The notes below the pieces were generated by a model, which was not told the DNA's origin, did no database searches, and was given only the letters and a program-made list of their open reading frames with translations. Of a DNA stretch of 64,000 nt, positions 46,662-57,027 are shown in pieces. Each line of letters begins with the position of its first letter. The stretch's first letter is position 1. Source of the stretch: Lathyrus oleraceus (Eukaryota; Streptophyta; Magnoliopsida; Fabales; Fabaceae); assembly GCF_024323335.1 (NCBI RefSeq), contig NC_066583.1:366231877-366295876 (forward strand). The letters run 5' to 3'. The translations under genes and the position numbers were made by a program.

Positions 46662-49600
46662 ATGACAACAAACACCTCTAACAACATATTGCGATCAAAC
46701 CCTGAGAAAGAAAAATTGTCTGGGACAAATTTTCTGGATTGGTACCGAGACATGAGGACTGTCCTCAAACATGATAAAGGGAAAGGCAAGGAAGTTGCCA
46801 AACCCAAACCCACTAGTGTTACTTTGAAACCTAGTGGAAGCATAGAAAAGGAGGGCACCTGCTTCCATTGCGGTAAGACCGCACACTGGAAGAGGAACTG
46901 CCCAAAGTACCTGGAAGATAGGAAGAATGGAGTAGAGACTCCAACTTCAGGTATTTTTGTTATTGAAACTAATTTATCTACTTCTGTATCATGGGTATTA
47001 GATACTGGATGCGGTTCTCACATTTGTACAAATGTGCATGGACTGAAAAGGAGTAGAGATTTGGCAAAAGGTGAAGTCGACCTACGAGTTGGCAATGGAG
47101 CAAAGGTTGCTGCCTTGGCCGTAGGAACTTATGAATTGACTTTACCTAGTGGTTTAATAATTCAGTTAGAGAACTGTTATTATGTACCAGTAATTAGCAG
47201 GAATATTATTTCCGTTTCTTGTTTGGACAAGTTCGGTTTTTCATTCATAATAAAGAACAATTGTTGTTCAATTTATTTGAATGATATATTCTATGCTACT
47301 GCTCAAATGAACAATGGATTATATGTCCTTGATCTTGAAGTGCCAATTTATAACATTAATACTAAAAGGATGAAACCTAACGAGTTAAATCCAACTTACC
47401 TTTGGCATTGTCGATTAGGCCACATAAATGAGAAACACATTTCCAAACTCCATAAAGATGGATTGTTGGACTCTTTTGATTATGAATCATATGAGACATG
47501 CAGATCTTGTTTAATTGGAAAGATGACAAAGTCTCCATTCACAGGAAAAGGTGAAAGAGCTAATGATCTTTTGGCCCTCATACATACTGATGTATGTGGA
47601 CCACTGAACATACCAGCCAGAGGAGGTTTTCAGTACTTCATCACATTCACTGGTGATTTTAGTAGATATGGTTATGTGTATCTAATGAGACACAAATCAG
47701 AGTCCTTTGAAAAGTTCAAGGAATTCAAGAATGAAGTACAAAACCAACTCGGTAAGAATATTAAAACTCTTCGATCAGATCGAGGTGGTGAGTATTTAAG
47801 CCTAGAGTTTGATGACCATCTGAAAGAGTGTGGGATCCTATCCCAACTCACTCCTCCTGGAACACCCCAATGGAATGGTGTGTCTGAGAGAAGAAATCGA
47901 ACCCTGTTGGACATGGTCCGATCCATGATGAGTCAAGCCGATCTTCCAAACTCCTTTTGGGGACATGCGCTGTTGACCGCAGCTTACACACTTAACCGTG
48001 TTCCATCCAAAAAGGTTGATAAGACACCATATGAGATATGGAGTGGTAAGAGACCACATATGTCTTACATGAAGATTTGGGGTTGCGAAGTTTATGTGAA
48101 ACGACAAATTTCAACTAAGCTTGAGCCCAAATCTGACCAATGCTTATTTGTGGGGTATCCTAAAGAAACAAGAGGATATTACTTCTACAATCCTTCTGAG
48201 GGCAAAGTGTTTGTCGCTCGAACTGGAGTTTTCCTAGAAAAGGATTTTATTTCCAAAGGAACCAGTGGGAGGAAAGTAGAGCTTGAAGAAATTCAAGAAT
48301 CACAAAGCATCGATACACTTATGGAGGAATTAGAGCAGGAAACACAAATGGTTGTGGAAGAGCAGCCTGCTCAAGTAGAACAAGACCAGCGTAGGTCAGG
48401 CAGGATACGTCACCTACCTGAGAGATATGGATATCTCATAACAGATCAAGGTGATGTATTACTCATGGATCAAGATGAGCCTGTGACCTACCAAGAGGCC
48501 ATAACTGGTCCCGAGTCTGAGAAGTGGCTAGAGGCCATGAAATCCGAAATAGATTCCATGTACACTAACCAAGTTTGGAACTTGGTAGAGCCTCCTGTAG
48601 GAGTTAATCCTATAGGATGCAAGTGGGTCTTCAAAAACAAGACTGACATGGATGGTAAGGTACATACCAATAAAGCAAGACTGGTTGCAAAAGGATATAA
48701 ACAAATTCATGGGGTTGACTATTTTGAAACCTTTTCACCAGTTGCAATGCTTAAATCTGTTCGGATTTTACTTGCTATTGCTACATATCATGATTATGAA
48801 ATATGGCAGATGGATGTCAAAACTGCTTTCCTTAACGGGAATCTTCTTGAGGATGTGTACATGACACAGCCTGAAGGATTTGACATACCAGAAGAAGCCC
48901 ATAAGATATGTAAGCTACAAAGATCAATCTATGGATTGAAGCAAGCTTCCAGAAGCTGGAATCTTCGTTTTGATGAAACGGTAAAACAATATGGATTCAT
49001 CAAGAACGAAGATGAGCCTTGTGTCTACAAGAAGGTTAGTGGGAGCATGATCGTGTTCCTGGTGTTATATGTAGATGACATATTACTCATTGGAAACGAT
49101 ATCCCTACCCTACAACAAGTAAAGACTTGGTTGGGGAAATGCTTTTCTATGAAGGACCTAGGTGAAGCAGCCTATATATTAGGAATCAGAATCTATAGAG
49201 ATAGATCACAAAAACTGCTTGGCCTAAGTCAGAGTACATACATAGACAAAGTGCTGAGACGCTTTCATATGCATGATTCCAAGAAAGGATTCATACCTAT
49301 GCAACATGGCCTGTGTCTGTCAAAAACACAATCCCCTTCAACTAAGGAAGAAAGGGAACGCATGAATAAGACTCCATATGCATCTGCAATAGGATCTATT
49401 ATGTATGCCATGTTATGTACTCGACCAGATGTCTCGTATGCTTTAAGTGCAACAAGTAGGTACCAATCTGATCCTGGTGATGCCCATTGGGTAGCTGTTA
49501 AGAATATCCTTAAGTACTTGAGAAGGACTAAGGAATCATTCTTGATATATGGAGGTCAGGAAGAGTTGGCTGTAATTGGTTACACTGATGCTAGCTTCCA

Positions 49601-50057
49601 GACAGATAAGGATGACTTTAGATCGCAATCTGGTTATGTGTTTTGCTTGAACGGTGGCGCTGTGAGCTGGAAAAGTTCAAAGCAAGATACAGTTGCTGAT
49701 TCTACGACCGAGGCCGAGTATATTGCTGCCTCAAGTGCAGCAAAGGAAGCTGTTTGGATCAGGAAGTTCATTAGTGAACTTGGCATAGTCCCTAGCATTG
49801 TGGATCCCATTGGTCTCTATTGTGATAACAATGGTGCTATCGCACAAGCTAAGGAGCCTAGATCTCACCAACGATCCAAACACATACTTAGGCGTTATCA
49901 TCTCATTCGAGAGATAATAGATAGAGGAGATGTGAAAATATGTAAAGTACCTACACTAGACAATATAGTTGACCCACTGACAAAGCCTCTTGCGCAGCAG
50001 AAGCATGATGGCCATACTAGATCAATGGGCATACGTGGTATGTCTGATTGGATCTAG
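46662..50057 (+). CDS. Copia gag-pol polyprotein with shortened gag
   Basis: A single open frame of 1131 codons. The N-terminus (residues 1-37, with SGTNFLDWYRDMRTVLK) is followed almost at once by the basic KGKGKEVAKPKP and the knuckle CFHCGKTAHWKRNC (67-80): the gag body normally between them, roughly 170-200 residues, is missing without loss of frame. Protease DTG is at 114-116. The pre-integrase domain has HCRLGH; the integrase has D310, D373 and E409 (DD35E). RT has VDVK-type WQMDVKTAFLNG and YVDD at 803-806. RNase H ends with DSTTEAEYIAAS and RSKHI. Protease, integrase, RT and RNase H show no visible defect, so the product could be enzymatically active but should not form normal particles alone. 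Confidence 0.93.
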   Translation: MTTNTSNNILRSNPEKEKLSGTNFLDWYRDMRTVLKHDKGKGKEVAKPKPTSVTLKPSGSIEKEGTCFHCGKTAHWKRNCPKYLEDRKNGVETPTSGIFVIETNLSTSVSWVLDTGCGSHICTNVHGLKRSRDLAKGEVDLRVGNGAKVAALAVGTYELTLPSGLIIQLENCYYVPVISRNIISVSCLDKFGFSFIIKNNCCSIYLNDIFYATAQMNNGLYVLDLEVPIYNINTKRMKPNELNPTYLWHCRLGHINEKHISKLHKDGLLDSFDYESYETCRSCLIGKMTKSPFTGKGERANDLLALIHTDVCGPLNIPARGGFQYFITFTGDFSRYGYVYLMRHKSESFEKFKEFKNEVQNQLGKNIKTLRSDRGGEYLSLEFDDHLKECGILSQLTPPGTPQWNGVSERRNRTLLDMVRSMMSQADLPNSFWGHALLTAAYTLNRVPSKKVDKTPYEIWSGKRPHMSYMKIWGCEVYVKRQISTKLEPKSDQCLFVGYPKETRGYYFYNPSEGKVFVARTGVFLEKDFISKGTSGRKVELEEIQESQSIDTLMEELEQETQMVVEEQPAQVEQDQRRSGRIRHLPERYGYLITDQGDVLLMDQDEPVTYQEAITGPESEKWLEAMKSEIDSMYTNQVWNLVEPPVGVNPIGCKWVFKNKTDMDGKVHTNKARLVAKGYKQIHGVDYFETFSPVAMLKSVRILLAIATYHDYEIWQMDVKTAFLNGNLLEDVYMTQPEGFDIPEEAHKICKLQRSIYGLKQASRSWNLRFDETVKQYGFIKNEDEPCVYKKVSGSMIVFLVLYVDDILLIGNDIPTLQQVKTWLGKCFSMKDLGEAAYILGIRIYRDRSQKLLGLSQSTYIDKVLRRFHMHDSKKGFIPMQHGLCLSKTQSPSTKEERERMNKTPYASAIGSIMYAMLCTRPDVSYALSATSRYQSDPGDAHWVAVKNILKYLRRTKESFLIYGGQEELAVIGYTDASFQTDKDDFRSQSGYVFCLNGGAVSWKSSKQDTVADSTTEAEYIAASSAAKEAVWIRKFISELGIVPSIVDPIGLYCDNNGAIAQAKEPRSHQRSKHILRRYHLIREIIDRGDVKICKVPTLDNIVDPLTKPLAQQKHDGHTRSMGIRGMSDWI

Positions 50058-50059
50058 TG

Positions 50060-50071
50060 CTAGTGGGAGAT
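50060..50071 (+). other. Polypurine tract of the Angela-like element
   Basis: GCTAGTGGGAGAT immediately before the 3' LTR start TGTTGG; the AGTGGGAGAT core is common in plant copia elements. Confidence 0.7.
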
Positions 50072-51428
50072 TGTTGGTGTAAGCCCTAGAGGCCAATACT
50101 TTTGGTACTTGTATCGAATTATTTATTAATAATAAAAGGTATTTTCTTTATTATGGTTGATTAATAAAGTCCCTAGAATAGATAGTCCGTTTAATGTATT
50201 AAGTGTGACTTAATCATGAGAACACATTAAACATAAGGACACTATTCTTAAAGTATCCGTAGTCGAGCTTTAGTGTGAAGTGGGATAACATTAAAGCATT
50301 AAGACTATTATGTTTGTAGACTGATGATCACATCTCATGGATCATGGATAAAGAGTTATCAAGTCTTAAACATAGGTATGAATATTAGGAGTAATATTTA
50401 TACCGGATTGACCCGCTATGAGAATACTATATAGAAAGTTATGCAAAGTGTCATAAGTTATTCTCATGGTGATAATAGTGTATACCACTCTTCGACCTGA
50501 AACCACTATGGATCCTAGATGTAGAGTTGAGTGCCTTATTACTGATCCAACGTTATCCGTAACTGGATGACCATAAAGACAGTTGATGAGTACTCCACGA
50601 AGCATGCTGAGGGACATGAGTGTCCTAGATGGAATTTGCCAATCCTGCGTAACAGGATAAATGTCTATGGGCCCAATATTGAACTGGACAAGGGTGACAC
50701 GGTCTATACCTTGTGTTCAATATAGACATAAGGGCAAAGGGTTAATTATACACATAATTATTATCACAGGAGGTTTTGTCAGATCACATGACATTTTCGT
50801 GACTTGGGTAGCAGTGATGTGTTGCTAGATACCGCTCACTGTTTATTATGTTAAATGCGTGATTTAATATAATTGCCAACGCCGCGAAAACCTATAGGGT
50901 CACACACAAAGGACGGATTGATGAGAGATAGAATAATTAAGGAACATCGTAAGGTACGGTGTACTTAAGTAGAATACGAAATATGGTAAGGTACCAAGTA
51001 CTTAAGTGATTTTGGCATATTATGAGATATAGGCCAAAATGCACTTAAGTGGGCTTTTTGGCTTGAAGCCCACACAAGTGGTTCTATAAATAGAGCTCTT
51101 GTGCAGAAGCTTTGTATGGGAATACAACACAACTGAAGAGTTGGAATTTCGTATCTCTCTCTCACTCAAAGCCTTCATTCATAACAGCTAGCACTGCGAT
51201 TGAAGGAATCCGTTCGTGTGGACTGAGTAGAGACGTTGTCATCGTTCAACGTCCGTGATCGCCCCGTGGATCTGTATCAAAGGTTTTGATCATTATTAGA
51301 GATCTGCACCAAAGGTTTGAATCGCCACAAGAGGTAACGATTCTATCACTGATCATGCCCATTCGTAAGGATCACTAAATGGAGAAATTTTTAAATTCCG
51401 CTGCGCCTTGGATGGCAATTCTCCAACA
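50072..51428 (+). mobile_element. 3' LTR of the Angela-like element
   Basis: 1357 bp, TGTTGGTGTAAGCCC...TTCTCCAACA, equal in length to the 5' LTR and differing at about twelve positions counted by eye (under 1 percent). It retains the canonical TG start that the 5' copy has lost. Confidence 0.93.
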
Positions 51429-51433
51429 CCTCC

Positions 51434-53591
51434 GACTCGACTTGTCATCAAGTTTTCTTCTTAACTGATCTGACACATGTCTATGTTTTATAGATCCAAA
51501 TACTTTCAGATGATTCAAGCTAGGCTTAACACCATATCAACATTCTTCTGGCGTAATTCCTTCTAGCATTTTTGTTAGGCATCTGTTTAAAATATATGTT
51601 GCAGTCGATACAACTTCTCCCCATAATTCTTTGGGTAAATGCTTATCTTTCAACATACTTCTCACCATATTCGTGATGGTTCTATTATTCCTTTATGCAG
51701 TTCCATTCTGTTGTGGAGTGTAGGGTGGCACCACCTCATGCACAATCCCTTCTTTCTCACATAACATGTCAAAGTATTTTGGAACATATTCTACGCCACC
51801 ATCAGTCCTCAGAATCTTGAGCTTTAGACCACTTTGTCTTCCAACCATAGATTTAAACTTGGAAAATACCTCTATCACGTCACTTTTCGTCTTGATCAGG
51901 TAAGTCCACAGTTTTCGGCCGAAATCATATATGAATGTGATAAAGTATGTGTTACCTCCAACCGAATCCACTTAGATAAGACCATATACATCATAGTATA
52001 TGATTTCAAGAATTTCCTTCTACTTTCTTCATGCATCCTTGCTGAAGTTGTTCTTGTACTTCTTCGCTCGCACACATTCCTTACATACTTCATTTGGAAT
52101 GTCGATTTCCGGTAACTCTGAAAGCATATTTCTTCTTTTCAAATCTATGATGTCTTTAAAATTAAGATGGCCAAGTCTATAGTGCCATATCCATTCATCA
52201 TTGCTAGCTGTAGTTTCAAGGCACTTGTGCTCCATCACATTTAGTTCAATCTTGAAGGTTTTATTATGAGACATTGAAGCCTTTAAGATTAACCTTCCAC
52301 TTGAGTCTAGAACTCTCTTCATCTTGTCTTTGATCGACACTTTGTAGTTCTTTTTGACCAAATACCCTATGCTGAGCAAATTGCTTTTTATGTCTGGTAT
52401 GTACATTACATTGGAAATTACTGACCTGTTTCCATCTTTCCTCATAACAAAAACATCACCAATACCTTAAGTTGCTAGATTATTTTAATTTGAAAAATTG
52501 ACCATGTTCTTCATTGAGGGTTTTATGTTGACAAACCAATCTTGCTTACCAGTCATGTGTGATGAGCATCCCGAGTCCAAGCACCACTGCTCTTGGAATC
52601 TTTCTTCATCTCTTATTGTGACCATCAACAACATCTCTTCTTCTTCATGGTTTGTAAACTTTGCATCATTACCTTGATTCTTTTGTTTTTTAGGACAATC
52701 ACTAGATTAGTGACCATACTTTTAACAATTGAAATATTGAATGTGACTTTTGTCAGGTTTTTGATCACCACCTCTTCCTCTACCTGTAGTACCACTTCTT
52801 TGGTTGCTTTGGTATGAGGACTTTCTCAGATTCGACCAACCTCATTCTTGCTGGTTTCGACCAGTCAAATTATTTTAGCCTCATCTACCTTTGTTTTCAA
52901 GCCACTTACATCTACCTTTCTTTTCTCTTGTTGATTGTGCTTGCAAAGCCACACCACTCTTCGACATGCTTGAAGCTCTTTCAGCCATTCTTTGTTCATC
53001 ATATTGAAGCGCCCCTTAAAGTCTTCATTTGTCAATGTTGACAAATCTTTTAACTATTATATGGCTACTACCATATGGCCGAACTTTGGAGCCAATGACC
53101 TCAAGATCTCTGCAACAACTGATCTTGATGTCAAAACTTCTCCACATACCTTGATTTGATTCACCAGTTTTGCAACCGAAATGAAAAAAAAATATGCTTT
53201 CATTGTCTTCCATCTGAAGCAATTCATACGTTCTTTTGTGAGTTTGTAACCTCACTTATTTCACCTTTTATGTGTCTCCAAATGATTTTTCCAAAATTTC
53301 CCATGCTTCTTTCACTATTTCAACATCATCAACCTTTTTGAAATTGTCTGCATCAATGCATTGATAGATCATAAAGAGAGCTTTATAATCTTTCTTCTTC
53401 AATTCTTTGTTTGCATCCTTTTCTTCACCCACCGTGCTTGTTGCGAGCGACGAAACTCCTTCCTTCACAGGATCTCAAAGATCTTGATATCAAATGACAA
53501 CTTTTATTTTCTTGAACCAATTCTCGTATTTATGATTCTTCAGAATTGGAAGACTCGCCGAAAAATGTCCATTCGAATGATTCAACGCCAT
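51434..53591 (-). pseudogene. Copia B gag to integrase
   Basis: Minus strand, start ATG at 53591-53589. Gag has KEAWEILEKSF and LQTHKRTYELLQMEDNE (53468-53025). A knuckle region lies near 52735, a protease region near 52500-52600, and pre-integrase (YIPDIKSNLLSIGYLV, WHYRLGHLNFKDI) at 52445-52029. The integrase core (TLILTDGGVEY-like, VVPPYTPQQNGTA) is at 51971-51693, with pol up to RRKLDDKS at 51434. Stops and frameshifts lie in gag (two TGA within the first 50 codons) and between blocks. Confidence 0.87.
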
Positions 53592-53622
53592 CATGTTTTT
53601 CTTCCCACGAGTTGCTTAACTA

Positions 53623-53635
53623 GGCTCTAATACCA
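53623..53635 (-). other. Primer binding site of copia B
   Basis: The minus strand reads TGGTATTAGAGCC, a one-base variant of the initiator tRNA-Met site, two bases inside the 5' LTR boundary. Confidence 0.75.
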
Positions 53636-53637
53636 AA

Positions 53638-54047
53638 TGTTGGAAATTCACCAAAACCTATGGAGAACTTCACTTCACAATCGATGATTGAAAGAAGAAT
53701 AGAAAAGGGAAAATTGGGGAAGAAAGGGAATTAGGGTTTTGACGAGATAGAGAAGAAGAAGAAGTTGTTTATGCAAAGTTTCTCTCTACTCTCAAACAAA
53801 TTGTATTCAACTGTGCAACTGCACTTCTTCAATGTGTTACATCAATAATATGGATCACTTTTATAGGTTGAGTTTGCTTTCTCACTAAGCAAACCTACTA
53901 CTAACGTGATTCATCTAAAATTACAAAATAAGTCTATGTCAAAATCTTTATCGAGAAACATGCTTCGACATTTTGACCTAAACCCTTTCGACCTTTCCTT
54001 GTCTCTGTCGAGAAAACTTCTTCGACACAAGGAATTACAATTCAACA
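53638..54047 (-). mobile_element. 5' LTR of copia B
   Basis: 410 bp, TGTTGGAAATTCACC...TACAATTCAACA on the plus strand, followed by the CTAAT target copy. It pairs with the LTR at 16605-16995. A minus-strand TATAAAAG box is at 53859-53866. Confidence 0.9.
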
Positions 54048-54052
54048 CTAAT

Positions 54053-55275
54053 GTCTATAAATTAAACTCTGAACAATTATAATTGTATAACATTAATACA
54101 AGAAGAGCTCAACTTAGTTTGATTAATTCCTAAACAAAATAGAAATATGCAGTTAGGCGATGTTATAAAATAAATAATTTAATGAAATATCACTAAATTT
54201 TGGGGGGAAATTAATACTAACTAGTGTTCTTGAAAGATAAAAAAATTTAATGAAAAAAAGTTTAATCATTACATTTGCAATTACTTCAAGTTGTGTTTTC
54301 ATGGCTGATTTTTTTATTATCTTCTTAACCAATATTTTTATCACATGTTTAGATCAACTAACTAAGTTGTTTTAAGTGAATTAATGAGCTTTTCTATTTG
54401 TAGAGAATTATTTCATCTCACGCAAAGGTGCCACCCTAACCTATTTACTCACTATGTTTTATCAATCACATTAACAATCTCAACAAAACGTTTTGCACTA
54501 CCATGAAAGGGGTGACTCTTTTATTTTGGGAAATGTTCTTTCCACCCTTATGGGTGTTTTCGCACCAAGGTGAAAAGTCCATAATGTCTATAGAGTTAAG
54601 AGATTCATCTCTAGACACACATTTTTTTATCCATTTTTCAGGCCAAATTGAAGAGACACCCATTTTAGTTAAAATTTAATCTGGAGATGCATCTCCGTAT
54701 GTGTAAAAAATGCATGCGAAGATGTATCTCCATAAATATCATTTATTCAAAAATGTGTAGGTGGTCTGGAGATGCATCTCCATATGCTATTCTTTCATAT
54801 CTCACGTCAGACCCGTCCCTCTTCCTCCTTCATCATTTTCTAAAATCTTCAAAAAGAAAACTTATTTGAGCTCTACAACAATTTTACTCTTCATCCATTC
54901 ATTCAAGCTTATATCATTGGAACTCTTTCTCCCCCTTTCTAGCATCTTAAACATTCAATCTTCTATTTCTCATCAAATTGATTTGGTAGGTTTTAAAATA
55001 ATCCATTTACTTTTATGTTTTGATTTTTAGTTAGTTGTTTAGAATATATTAGTTGTTTTTAGGTACATTAGGCAGTATTGTAAGAGAAATTGGTAGGCTA
55101 GAACAACATGCATTGAGGTTTTTTGGAACTGTTAGGGAAGACAATGGATTGCTTCCATGGGAGACCATCACAAGTTTGTCCGAAGATGGATCTCAAGATT
55201 TTCTCTGAACTATTTTTAGAGATGCATATCTGGATTAGACTCGGGCAGAAAATTGAGTGATTTTGTAAATTTCAC
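54053..55275. other. Gene-free stretch with GGAGATGCATCTCC palindromes
   Basis: No gene is supported. Two perfect 14-bp palindromes, GGAGATGCATCTCC (54683-54696 and 54768-54781), and a near copy, GAAGATGTATCTCC (54718), are present, with weaker relatives near 54602 and 55218. A possible relic frame at 55066-55206 on the plus strand contains VREIGRLEQHALRFFGTVRED; I do not recognise it. This may be part of an unidentified transposon. Confidence 0.6.
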
Positions 55276-56460
55276 TGTGTCGCCCGCAAAAAATACCTAA
55301 GCGCATCGCACACTCGAAGATACAACAGAGTCACCACCGAAATTTATTTATTCCCGAAGGAAAGGGATAATATCGATAAAACTCAAGGGGAAGAGAAATG
55401 GGTACGAAATTTAGTTATGGACGGGGAAGGTATTAGCACCCCTCACATCTGTTATACTCAACGGGAACGATTTTGATTATTCTTTGCGTAAATGGGTGTT
55501 ATTATCTAAGGATTACTTGCGAAAGGGAAAAAATGTTTAATAATTAGTGTGCTCACTAAGGATTCGAACCCTCGTGCCTACGTATTCTCATAGTGAAATG
55601 AAAAAATCAAAGCTTTGTAGTTCGTGATAGAAAATAAGGATGTGTTGGTTGATTTTAGGCAACAATTATAATTGTATCCTAGAAGTGTGTAGATGTTAGC
55701 TGATTCTGATCCTTGTTCGGATGCTCTAAGCTTTTAGTTTGATTGCTAAGGAACAGATTATGACAGTTCTTTTGTGAAAAGAAGAGTTGTTTTTTTTGAC
55801 AAAGTTTGCGTGATAAAAGAAAAATTGTATCCTAGAAGATTTGTTTGTTTTCAAAAAGAAACAAAGTTGTTTGTATTGAGAAAAGAAAGTTGCTTGAAGT
55901 GTAGAAGAGTTATGAAATTAGGAGAGTGTTGTTGAGGTGTGGTGAAAGTATTGCTTGGACCAAAATTGTGTTGTTTGAACCCATAGAAGGTATGTTTGAA
56001 CTAAAGAGTGTGGTGTTAACCAATGGATGATGTGGCCAAAGGAGAAGAGTAATGTCGTAACCAATAAATGGTGTGGACAATTATAAAAAAAGAGAGTGGT
56101 GGTAACCAATAAGTGGTATGACCCTAGAAAAAAGGTATGGCGGTAACCAGTAGATGGTGTGGCCGACAGAAAAAAGGTATGGCGGTTATCAATAGATGGT
56201 GTGGTCAACATAAAAAAAGGTATGGCGATAACCAATAGATGGTGTGGCCAACAAATTATGGTTCAGAGCTGAGTGTCTTTACCATGAGGTAGTTAACCCT
56301 AAGAAGGTATAGATTCCAAAGAAGATGTGTTATATTTGATCCAAAGAGACCAATGTACTGTTGATGAAGAAATGTTACAATGTAGAGTGTAGTGTTGATG
56401 TGTTATCCGTGGGGAAGAGAACTTGGCAGTTATTTGATTTGAATTGCACTAAAGTCTATG
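55276..56460 (-). mobile_element. Gypsy LTR fragment (Ogre/Tat-like), minus orientation
   Basis: It starts TGTGTCGCCCGCAAAA and soon shows GAGTCACCACCGAAATTTATTTATTCC and GGTATTAGCACCC, the same arrangement as the Ogre LTR ends at 19894 and 58932 (GAGTCGCCACCGCACTT..., AGGCACCCA), so it is a related but different LTR. No matching primer site or second end was found; the right limit is approximate. It includes a 43-bp minisatellite. Confidence 0.55.
56010..56255. repeat. Minisatellite, about 43-bp unit, six copies
   Basis: The core (G/A)TAACCAATAGATGGTGTGG recurs at about 56014, 56057, 56102, 56143, 56185 and 56228, with intervals of 41-45 bp and linkers rich in A and GGTATGGCG. Units differ by substitutions and small indels. 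Confidence 0.85.
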
Positions 56461-56495
56461 AATGGAGGTGAACACTTTGAACAACTGGGTCATTC

Positions 56496-56926
56496 GAGCA
56501 CAAAGCATTGTGGGCCTCAAAATTCTTGGATTATGATCTTTCAAAGGTCGATGAATCTATTATTCTTCAACTCCATGAGTTAGAAGAATTTAGGAACCAA
56601 GCTTATGAGAATGACAAAATTTATAAGGAACAGACGAAAAAAATGGCATGATAGAAAGATTCAAAAAAAATTGGGAGGGATAGTTGGTTCTTTTGTTCAA
56701 TTCCAGGTTAAAGTTATTTGTTGAAAAGTTGAAGTCAGGATGGTCTGGTCCATATATTGTAAACAAAGTGTTCCCACATGGAGCAATAAAGCTTAAAAAC
56801 CAGACTAATGGAGACACAATTTAGGTAAATGGTCAAAGATTGAAACCCTACCACCCAGGACAAAAAATTGGTATGGTAGAAGGCGCAACTTACAATAACT
56901 TAGACCAGCCGCATGTCGAGCTATAA
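56496..56926 (+). pseudogene. Athila-lineage integrase C-terminus
   Basis: The plus strand reads HKALWASKFLDYDLSK, LQLHELEEFRNQAYEND and KIYKEQTKK; after stops and frameshifts (56650-56660, about 56690, 56820) come FNSRLKLF, KLKSGWSGPYIVNKVFPHGAIKLKN and VNGQRLKPYHPG, ending with TAA at 56924. This is the tail of an Athila/Cyclops integrase. No RT or integrase core lies upstream; the gypsy LTR fragment begins there instead. Confidence 0.8.
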
Positions 56927-57027
56927 ACGTTAAAAATCGCTTCTTGGGAGGCAAACCAAGGGAGAAGATTGGACGAAAGAAAAAATGCAGGATAGTTAGA
57001 AAAATAAGAAAAATCACATGCCCTGGC

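Larger units (their letters stand above)
43547..51428 (+). mobile_element. Angela-like Ty1/copia element, young, gag-deleted
   Basis: A 7882-bp element in plus orientation inserted in copia B, flanked by CCTCC at 43542-43546 and 51429-51433. The LTRs are both 1357 bp (43547-44903 and 50072-51428) and differ at only about a dozen sites by eye. A primer site, long leader, single gag-pol ORF (46662-50057) and purine tract are present. The Angela assignment (LTR over 1 kb, FLDWYR-type gag start) is inference. The ORF is open but gag is shortened, so the copy probably needs helper functions. Confidence 0.93.
16605..54047 (-). mobile_element. Ty1/copia element B, split by two insertions
   Basis: A complete minus-strand copia element whose ends are 37.4 kb apart because of nested insertions. 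The 3' LTR is at 16605-16995 and the 5' LTR at 53638-54047, and both are flanked by CTAAT (16600-16604 and 54048-54052), a matching 5-bp target duplication. Removing the CACTA (18320-42975) and the Angela-like element (43547-51428), with one target copy each, leaves about 4.9 kb, normal for copia. Across both gaps the pol frame rejoins at the same codon. The element has many stops and its LTRs differ in length, so it is the oldest layer. Confidence 0.92.

Noticed and set aside
47672..48710. Several minus-strand ORFs under the Angela-like gag-pol
   Set aside because: They are shadows of the strong plus-strand polyprotein frame.
55918..56235. 105-codon minus-strand ORF with repeated HHLLVTT
   Set aside because: It is the translation of the 43-bp minisatellite; frame openness comes from the repeat.
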